A program made the position numbers and the translations under genes. 64,000 nucleotides of DNA, from the NCBI GenBank assembly GCA_020080175.1, contig JAGHQL010000052.1, forward strand, positions 78,776 to 142,775, written 5' to 3'. The notes under the pieces were generated by a model. The model saw only the letters and a program-made list of their open reading frames with translations. It did not search any database and was not told the origin of the DNA. This document shows, piece by piece, positions 57,059 to 64,000 of this stretch (its first letter is position 1; each line of letters starts with the position of its first letter). The stretch is from Glutinoglossum americanum. Its lineage: Eukaryota; Ascomycota; Geoglossomycetes; Geoglossales; Geoglossaceae.

Positions 57059-57963
57059 CTTGGCGATTGCTAGATAACAGCGAGCTTAGGAATTGAGAGC
57101 GCAGAGGAGTGGATGGAGTTGAGGAGGATAAAGTCCATTCTTATTGTGTCCTTGTCGCAGAGATACTTTGGTGCTATTCATATAAGCTCAGATAGGGTAG
57201 GCCAGTCCGTCTGCCTGGCGGAGCAGCTTACGGACCATTGCGCGTCTCAGAAAACGAGATCTGACCGGAAAGAGATTAGATTCCAGGGCAGCTTTCTCAT
57301 GAGGTACAAAAACAGTCCCTGCAGAATATGTACCAGCTACATGGCGATGATTGAAACAGCCCGTAAGGTAAGCGGGGCAGGGCAATTTCAGCACGCACTG
57401 CTCGCCCAGATCTGCTGCGCCTTTGTCGCAGGTCGATGAAACATGCCACTGACGCCTAAATGAGGTATTGTGCGATCCCGGGAGATTAGCGAACACAGCC
57501 CCCTCCAACGCCAACAACCCAAATACTCGTTAGCGACAGTCTTGGCCTTCACCACAACAAGGTTTAATTGAGCCTCTGCCTGTGACAATTCGCTCCCTAC
57601 CGAGTATTTCATATTGTGGGGGGTGGCTGAGGCTGAGGCTTAGGTAAGACCCCCGAGCTTAATTTCGTGCCTGTGAACAAAAGGTTAAAACTTCACTGCC
57701 GGAAAGCGTCACTGTACCCTAGACCCCCGAAGAGATCATACCGACGATGAGACATAATTCAGTCCGTTTCATTTCGTTGTCTGCGAGAATTTGTCAGATT
57801 AGGGCTATCGGGATGAATGTATCTATTCTCATACCTAGTCCCTCTGTGGGATGGCTTCTTCCCGATGATATCTATAAGACCCGCACGTCTTGCCTGGAAG
57901 GCATCCTTTCCATTCCCCATCTCCAACAAGCCATTTCCTCTCATTCCCGCCGGCTACACAAGG
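57059..57963. promoter_or_regulatory. Divergent intergenic region between two secreted-protein genes
   Basis: About 900 bp between two outward-facing genes. ORFs on both strands here (57113-57439, 57188-57612) overlap and have no domain, though the minus-strand piece GAADLGEQCVLKLPCPAY looks partly coding and could be an extra 5' exon. Confidence 0.35.
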
Positions 57964-59703
57964 ATGAAGGCCCAATATTTATCACGGAGTGCACTTGCAT
58001 TTTTCTTCACATTTCTTCTCAATCCTGTTCTCTCGGCAGACTGCAATCAGCAAGCTATCTCGGGAGACCCGCAGCCGCAAGATATCGCGACTTTTCTGAC
58101 GAATGCGCTGAACGGTGGGGCAATTTGCGCAGGTGGATTCCCCCCAAATAACCCGCTAACCAATGTTTTCAACGCCAACCTTATGGATTTCAATGTGACG
58201 CGTTCGACACCGGACGGGGCGGTAGATCTTTGTATGGGTGCGTTCCAGGACATCATCAGCCAGTGCGTGCAGACGGAGAATAAATGGGGGGGGCAATGGC
58301 AGCTCAATGGCCAGTTCTATTCGATCTCCAACCAAGCCTTTCCGGCGAATGGCATCGCCGGCCCGCGTTCATCCCAACCTAGCCCTTCGGCGCCTCCCGG
58401 TCCCGCGGGTGGCGCACCTGCTGGGCCATTCACCATCGACGGTGGTAATGGCCAGCCAATCACCATTCCACCTCAGACTGCCACACAGTCCGGAACGTTC
58501 AGCACGGCATTCGTATCAGGAGTGACGGCAAACACAGCTACAACGACATCGCTTTCGGGACAATCAGGGCCAACAATCTTGCCTATATGGTATTCCTCCA
58601 AACTCCAAACGCAATTTTGGTTCTCGGTCATGCTGATGTGAATCAGGTTCTGCTCGAAATGCATAGCTGCGGCTGCTGGCATACTGGTCATTCCTGCCTT
58701 GGCTCCCGCGGCTGGTGGATTGATCCCACCGCCGCCAGGGTTCCCCGCCCTCGCCATAGGGCCAAACGGGTTACCTACTCCGACCGGATCTCCTGCATCT
58801 GGCGCCCAGCCATCAGGAGACCCACGCTCGTCACCCACTTCCCCCGGTGATCCTGCTCAAAGTCCAGTGGACCCACCCGATGTCCAGGGGCCCTGCCGTG
58901 AGTGACACTTATCGCGTCGTGTAATAGTAATTTACTGACCAGCCGGTACAGAATACTGGAGCGTGGGTGGTAGCAAGCGAGAGGTAGCTGAGGTCATTCA
59001 GGTTAGCACGGTACCGGTGTTTCCGCATAGAATCCCGGGCTAATGTGTCCTACAGAGACGCGAAACCATCGTGTCGCATAGACCCCTAACCAAGCGTGCT
59101 GAAGCTGAAATAAGCGTGCCCCGACCGCTCATTAGCGCGCTTAAGGCCCTTGGGTCTGCGGATGTAGTCAAGTCCGCAAACGAACTCACGCTCGTAACAA
59201 CAAAATTCCCAAAGCCCGAGTGAGTAAAAAATTCCCAATCCCAGCCGACCCCCCAGCCCTAACAGCGTTTTGATTCCAGGATGGAAAACCGGTTCGTCAC
59301 AGGCCTGCAAGGAAAGGTCACCAGCAAAGTCAACGTCGCCTACATGGGGCAGACGATAAACATGAACCCGGGCGACCTGTTCCGCATCCGCTGGGACTAC
59401 GACCCCAGCAAGGGCGTACACGTCAACGCCGAGTTCTTCGGCTCGGCGGGCACCACCAAGATCGCCTTCACGCCGAGCAGCAGGCCGATAGTCGATCCGC
59501 CGGACAACAGGAACCCGCTGCTCTACCAGCAGGTCATCATGGACCAGTCCCGCTCCCTGGATTACCAGATCAAGCCGAACGAGCCGGGGACCGTATTCAC
59601 GCCGCAGCAGCGCACGGGGGAAAATAGCCCGGCCGCGCAGGAGGCGGCGTTGAAGGCTATGGCGCAGAAGTTGGCGCAGAAGTGGGAAGCGGTTACGTGC
59701 TAA
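57964..59703 (+). CDS. Secreted modular protein: Cys domain, hydrophobic/Pro-rich linker, C-terminal domain
   Basis: Five exons, 57964-58589, 58647-58897, 58952-59010, 59056-59219 and 59280-59703, total exactly 508 codons (507 residues). Introns are 57, 54, 45 and 60 bp. The third intron (GTACCG...CTACAG, branch CTAAT) removes an in-frame TAA. The chosen start gives a signal peptide (MKAQYLSRSALAF, cut after VLSA). The first domain has spaced Cys (CNQQAI, GGAICAGG, DLCMGAFQDIISQCV) and WGGQWQLNGQFYSISN. Then come a Ser/Thr/Gly/Pro stretch, a hydrophobic AAAAGILVIPALAP helix, a Pro-rich linker, KRAEAEISVPRPLISALKAL, and a C-terminal domain (GDLFRIRWDYDPSKGVHVNA, LLYQQVIMDQSRSLDYQIK). KGxHxNxE-like sequence recalls C-terminal domains of bacterial polymorphic secreted proteins; that is only a hint. 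Function unknown. Confidence 0.7.
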
Positions 59704-60214
59704 AGCACATTTTTTCCTCACTGGCCGGGCGTTGAGTCTTTCTGTTTCGTGTTTCGTGTGCCCGTTTTATGGCGTGTATTGGTTAAAGCGCAGCGATGGA
59801 GGGGATTCCGGCTTGTAGATAACTAGAGAGCAGCGGATAGAATGGAATTGTTTGATCGGATCCGGGCGTGCGAGAGGGTACGGGTTGTGAGTCTTGCGAT
59901 CGACTCGGGGGGTGGGCGAGGCGGAGGCGGAGGCGGAGGTGGAGGGTAAGCGTGTGTGTCGTAGCCGCCCTGTAGGGCGGAACTAGCGCAAGCGGAACAG
60001 ATAGCCGAATACGGCATAAAGATACCAGAGGATCCTCCGTTGGGACAGGCAATTTCTTTCTTGGTTTTATAGCGGCGTGCGTAGTCCCATGTCGCGTATG
60101 TTGGAAACGAACCCACGAAGTGACGGATGGAAATATTCTGTACTCGGTTGTTCCCCATCTCCGTTATAAACTCCTATTGTGACTTTGCGCTGCCGGCCCT
60201 TTACGCTTTGTGCC
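59704..60214. other. Intergenic, no gene seen
   Basis: A GGC/GGA microsatellite (GAGGCGGAGGCGGAGGCGGA) lies at about 59918-59945. Confidence 0.4.
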
Positions 60215-60630
60215 CGAGTGGCCCAGCCGGAGCGTGTAGTTGGTCACTGGTGTATGTAAATACTAAAGCGTGAGCAACACCCATACGTGAGCGAGCCAAT
60301 GGCACGGGGCGGGCGCTCGCCTTCCCGTTGTCCGCTAAAATTGCAGTGCCAGAACTAGATACAACACACCGTAAACGAACCAATAGCATGGGGCGAGTGC
60401 TCACCTTCCCCGTTGTACGCTAAAATTGCGGTGCGGGCTCAATGCGGGCTCTCCCAACACCCATACGGGCTATGCATCCCAACACCCCGTCACCACCGTA
60501 AACGAAACCAATAGTGTCCGCGTAGAGCGCTCCCGAGAAAAAAGCTTATATTTGCCCACATTGCGGCGAATAAAACAGACTATTCCTCCCCCGCATCGCT
60601 TCAGCTTTACCTCACTAAAGTCTAGTTGAA
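60215..60630 (+). repeat. Dispersed repeat R2, copy 2, with an internal tandem duplication
   Basis: Matches 55020-55320 (TAGTTGGTCACTGGTGTATG, late TAGTTGAAGCAA). The central unit (AATRGCAYGGGGCG, then CTCRCCTTCCC, then CGCTAAAATTGCRGTGC) occurs twice, at about 60290-60350 and 60370-60435. A third GYGTCC..GAGCGCTCCCGAG piece near 60510 may be a further decayed unit. Confidence 0.6.
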
Positions 60631-61093
60631 GCAATAACCTTGGACGGGAAATTTCTGACGGGGTATGGTTTTACCGAGGCTTAGGTAAGAAGAGTCGGGT
60701 ACGCTGGCCCTTAGGGTTTGTCCGAGGATGGACTATGCTATTGCTGGATTAGACGAGCTTGGATTCATCACAACGCGCTGCGGGGCTTTGCAGGGATAAT
60801 TCAGCTCGGGCGCATCGTGGCTGCGCGGCTCCATTTGTGCCTGAGTGGGGCTGTGGCGTGCGTGTACAGGAACCCGATCGTAATCCTGTGGCGAGAATCC
60901 TATCCAGCAAGCATGGGGCAGTCAGGCTATTGGCAAGAACAAGATGCAAGGCTGACGACTTCACCCCAAGACAGTAAAAAGGCAAGGCTGAGAGGTAGCT
61001 GAGTCCGCCTAACTCCGAGCAGCCGAAGTGTAGAACTTAAGGCTCCACCATCCCGTCCCGAGTCAACATTTCTTACCTTCCGGCAACCTCACT
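60631..61093. other. 5' region of the vWA gene, no gene seen
   Basis: Overlapping short ORFs on both strands without domains. Confidence 0.4.
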
Positions 61094-63820
61094 ATGAGTT
61101 TGCCCACGGAGGATATGAACGCTGAGAGCCAGTGTGGTATTGCAAGTGAAGATACGGTGTTACGAGAAGACGCGCCTAAGGAGCATATCGAGGAGCAAAC
61201 TCCCGAGAACAAGGCTCAACCCAACGAAGGCGAAGCTGGCAGATCTTTGAGTGACGGCACGGACAGTGTGCAACGAAGCGAATATCCAACTCCGCCGGAG
61301 TCGTCCCCAGATCACACCCTACCAAGGCAATCGCCCCAGTTGCAGCAGAGCCCGGCTACGAACAAACGCATCCCGTTTAGCACCTGCAAAATCTCCTTCG
61401 CGGTAGACACATCCGGGAGCACTCGCGGAGAGATCCTAAAGCGCGAGCAGCTGGCCATCTGCGACGTCTGCTCGCTCCTCTCCGACAATGCGAGTGCCGA
61501 GACCAGAATCCTTCCGTGGAGCGATCACGCCGACCCCGTCACCAACCTATCCGGCCTTACCTCGCTCGACTCGTACGGGACGACGGACCCCGGGGTCTTG
61601 CTAGACAGCATCCCGAGTCTCGCTGCGCTCCAGGATTCCTCCCTGTGGTTTCTGCTCACCGATGGCGAGATCCCCGAGCCCTCGCTGCAGGACTTTGCGG
61701 CGAGTTTTGCCTTGCGCGGGCTCCACGGCACCGCCTGCGTTATCATCGTCTTCGGCCAGAAACGGGGGCCCCTGTCGAGGTGCAACATATCCGTCGGCGT
61801 CTCTGTATTCGCCGTGGTTCCGGATTGTCTTTTCCTCTTTCAGGACACGGATTCGAACACGACCTACCTGATGCAGTGTAAAGGCCACTTCACCGAAATA
61901 CTCGAGAGGGCGGGAAGAGAGCAGCCCGTGCTCGTTGATGCTGTGGATTGGGAAGCCCTTCCGCAGATCTCTTTGAAGGACTTGGGTTGCGTTTCCATCC
62001 CAGCTCCGCGGAAATTAAAACAGAATGAAGTTGTTCTCGAAGGCAACTTGGTGATCAACCTGGACGACCTTTGGTCCGGCCGTTTGAACGATCAGGCTAT
62101 CATCGATAGAATTTTACGCAGCGAAGAGAGCATTAGAACGCTTTCCCTGACCGCGCAAACGCGAGGCCAGACCGAGCTACTCCGGAACTGGGTAGTTAAG
62201 CAAGAGCTTGACCCGGTGGACTTCTCTCTCCTCCGACCAGGCGTCGGGACTCAAGCGAGAGAATCCGTATCGACTTTGATGCAGAGGATGCAGACTGGCA
62301 CATCCACAACCGGAAATGATCTGCAGCGAGTCCAGGCGGAACTGAGAGCGGCGCATTCGAGGAATGTCGACACCTTCGCCGCACAAAGATATGCCGCAGC
62401 CTCCGTGGTGCAAGAGCGATCCGCCAGCATATCGACGGTTATGCAGAGATCTTATTCTGACTGTAGCTGCCTCCCATCTATTAGTATGAGTGGTTACTCG
62501 GATATGGATCTCGACCCCCGGGGGCCCCCCGAACCCACCCAGACGCCTAGCACGCGTCGTCAGTGGACGCCGTTGTTCACCCGAGGGTTCCAGAAACCCA
62601 GCTCGGAGAGCGGCGAGTTTCAAGGCGTGTGCGGGCTCTGTGCGGGGAACAAATCAACGTTGGTGTTGCTCCTCAGAAAGCCGCCCTCGGCCCGCGTCAC
62701 CCCCGGGTTTCCCGCAGCAGGCAGCAAGACCAAGTTGGCGTTTCCGCTCGCGATGGGGAACTTCCCGGAAACCGACATCGTGTCCCCCTTCGTCTGCTGC
62801 GATGCCTGCTCGTACATTCTCGTCGAAAATGGACAAACTCCGGTTGGGGAAGAGCTCGTCTGTGCGTTGCCAATGGTATCGTTTCCTACCAACAAGCCGG
62901 CTTACATCTCCCAGCTCCAGAAGGCCCTGGACGACCGGTTTGACGAAGACGATGTGCCGTTGGTTTTCATTGCGGTCCTCTACACGGCTTCTCGGAGGAT
63001 ACACTCCGGCGGCGCGCAGAACAACCGAACATCACTTTCCGCCATCGAATGGGCATGTGCAGATCTAGTCCGCTCCGTCCCGTGCCCAAATACTCTAAGC
63101 TCAACCTTCTCTGCAGAGGGAACCCCCACCATTTTGGAACCTTTAGACAAAGTCTTGGCCCAAACCTCCGACGATGCTCTTCGGTTGGTGTCCAGCTACT
63201 ATTTCCAGTATCCAATCGAAGGCTTCCTGGCCATGACCGTGGCCCTGAAGAGCGATAAGACCAGTCCACACCTGGGCCTGGTGGCCAAGAAAACCGTGTT
63301 CCAGAGGCTCCTGTTTCACATCACCGAACGGTTTCACGATCACCTGGAAGACAAAGGCGCGGTCGTCACCCATATTATGATGTCGGAACTCTTGATCCAG
63401 GATAACCCCAAGAGGGAGAAGTCCCCCTGGCCCTTGGATCGATCGAGACCGTCCTTTAGGTCGTTTACGGGCTTGACCAGGAGTTTGTTCGGAGATCGAA
63501 AAACACTGACTCCCAAGCTCTCGATCGGGCTCGAGCTCCTCACCGACACTCCGTTGCTGGGAGCGAGCACTCTGAGCATATTCAAGAAGCTTGGCCCTCT
63601 GTTCTCGTGGATAGAGGTCAAGTCCGGCCACGCGATTGCTATTTTCCTCCACTATCTATACCGTTACAAAGTGGAGTCTGGATCCGCGGTGGAGCACTTC
63701 ACTCAGCTCGCGAACGATTCGATGTTGAAGAAGGTGTTCCTTGATCCTACGGACATTAGTGCGAGAACTGCAGAGAAGCTTGTTGATTCTCTTCCTCCTT
63801 TGGACCAGCATGAGAGATGA
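61094..63820 (+). CDS. vWA-domain protein, uncharacterised
   Basis: A single-exon ORF of 908 residues. The first 90 residues are acidic and disordered with PTPPESSP. A von Willebrand factor A domain starts near residue 96: FAVDTSGST gives a complete MIDAS DxSxS (105-109), and FLLTDGEIPEP has the TDGE/Asp (190) of the same metal site. Such sites bind Mg or Mn and mediate protein contacts. The middle (LAAHSRN-like, QRYAAASVVQERSASIS) is helical. Around residues 512-580 two Cys pairs, VCGLCAG and VCCDACSY, could bind zinc. The C-terminal 300 residues are globular without a known domain. Not obviously secreted. Function unknown; large fungal vWA proteins of this layout are mostly uncharacterised. 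Confidence 0.8.
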   Translation: MSLPTEDMNAESQCGIASEDTVLREDAPKEHIEEQTPENKAQPNEGEAGRSLSDGTDSVQRSEYPTPPESSPDHTLPRQSPQLQQSPATNKRIPFSTCKISFAVDTSGSTRGEILKREQLAICDVCSLLSDNASAETRILPWSDHADPVTNLSGLTSLDSYGTTDPGVLLDSIPSLAALQDSSLWFLLTDGEIPEPSLQDFAASFALRGLHGTACVIIVFGQKRGPLSRCNISVGVSVFAVVPDCLFLFQDTDSNTTYLMQCKGHFTEILERAGREQPVLVDAVDWEALPQISLKDLGCVSIPAPRKLKQNEVVLEGNLVINLDDLWSGRLNDQAIIDRILRSEESIRTLSLTAQTRGQTELLRNWVVKQELDPVDFSLLRPGVGTQARESVSTLMQRMQTGTSTTGNDLQRVQAELRAAHSRNVDTFAAQRYAAASVVQERSASISTVMQRSYSDCSCLPSISMSGYSDMDLDPRGPPEPTQTPSTRRQWTPLFTRGFQKPSSESGEFQGVCGLCAGNKSTLVLLLRKPPSARVTPGFPAAGSKTKLAFPLAMGNFPETDIVSPFVCCDACSYILVENGQTPVGEELVCALPMVSFPTNKPAYISQLQKALDDRFDEDDVPLVFIAVLYTASRRIHSGGAQNNRTSLSAIEWACADLVRSVPCPNTLSSTFSAEGTPTILEPLDKVLAQTSDDALRLVSSYYFQYPIEGFLAMTVALKSDKTSPHLGLVAKKTVFQRLLFHITERFHDHLEDKGAVVTHIMMSELLIQDNPKREKSPWPLDRSRPSFRSFTGLTRSLFGDRKTLTPKLSIGLELLTDTPLLGASTLSIFKKLGPLFSWIEVKSGHAIAIFLHYLYRYKVESGSAVEHFTQLANDSMLKKVFLDPTDISARTAEKLVDSLPPLDQHER

Positions 63821-64000
63821 GGGAGAGCGAGGGATTCGATCCCTACTCGCGCAGTGCTCATGACATTGGTTTTGACAAGTTTGACCTTAGGTCTAGCTTA
63901 GGAGTGGTTGTTGTTGCGAGGCATGCCCTCGGAGCATTCCGCTCAGGGGGTTATGACCTCAGAGCAATGCCCGGCTGACAACATGAGGCCCGAGCATTGC
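63821..64000. other. Right edge, short GAGCATT-type repeats
   Basis: Several loose repeats of GAGCATTCCGCTCAG, GAGCAATGCCCGGCT and GAGCATTGC lie in the last 90 bases. They may be the start of a repeat that continues outside the window. Confidence 0.35.

Noticed and set aside
58699-58905. Separate Pro-rich gene
   Set aside because: It joins in frame with the upstream and downstream exons of the secreted modular protein.

Overview
The window looks like nuclear DNA of a filamentous ascomycete (Pezizomycotina). Its genes carry short introns (44-179 bp) with fungal splice sites. It holds genes of the HET/NLR (allorecognition) type and secreted glycan-active enzymes. Its AT-rich blocks are transposon remains whose copies differ almost only by C-to-T and G-to-A changes, the mark of RIP (repeat-induced point mutation). 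I cannot name the species or class.

Layout. 1-8 kb: the end of a retropepsin-like gene, a decayed ORF, an F-box-like gene, then two minus-strand metabolic genes, an ethanolamine kinase (six exons) and a class III aminotransferase (three exons). 8.3-16.5 kb: a transposon graveyard. It holds a TPR-gene remnant, a pogo/Fot1-type transposase split by later insertions, four solo LTRs of two families nested in one another, and a repeat present in both orientations. 16.6-28.2 kb: a secreted agmatinase-like ureohydrolase, a GH2 exo-beta-D-glucosaminidase, a small helix-turn-helix ORF, a long stretch without genes, and a galactose-oxidase-like gene with two discoidin domains and a frameshift.

28.6-38.5 kb: a decayed gene, a NACHT NLR with about 20 ankyrin repeats and an assembly gap inside the repeats, a HET-family pseudogene split by a solo LTR, and a multi-pass membrane protein gene. 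39.8-50 kb: a zinc carboxypeptidase (M14), an unrecognised three-exon gene, and an internally deleted, RIP-altered pogo element with 45-bp terminal inverted repeats. 50.2-64 kb: an NB-ARC/TPR NLR with an N-terminal helical domain, a head-to-head pair of multi-exon secreted proteins, and a vWA-domain protein.

The theme is an accessory, self/non-self-recognition region. Two repeat-bearing NLRs, remnants of a TPR protein and of a HET protein, and many LTR or pogo insertions lie between conserved metabolic and secreted-enzyme genes. Exon structures were worked out by hand from splice sites and reading frame. Several gave exact in-frame totals at the usual length of the family, which supports them.
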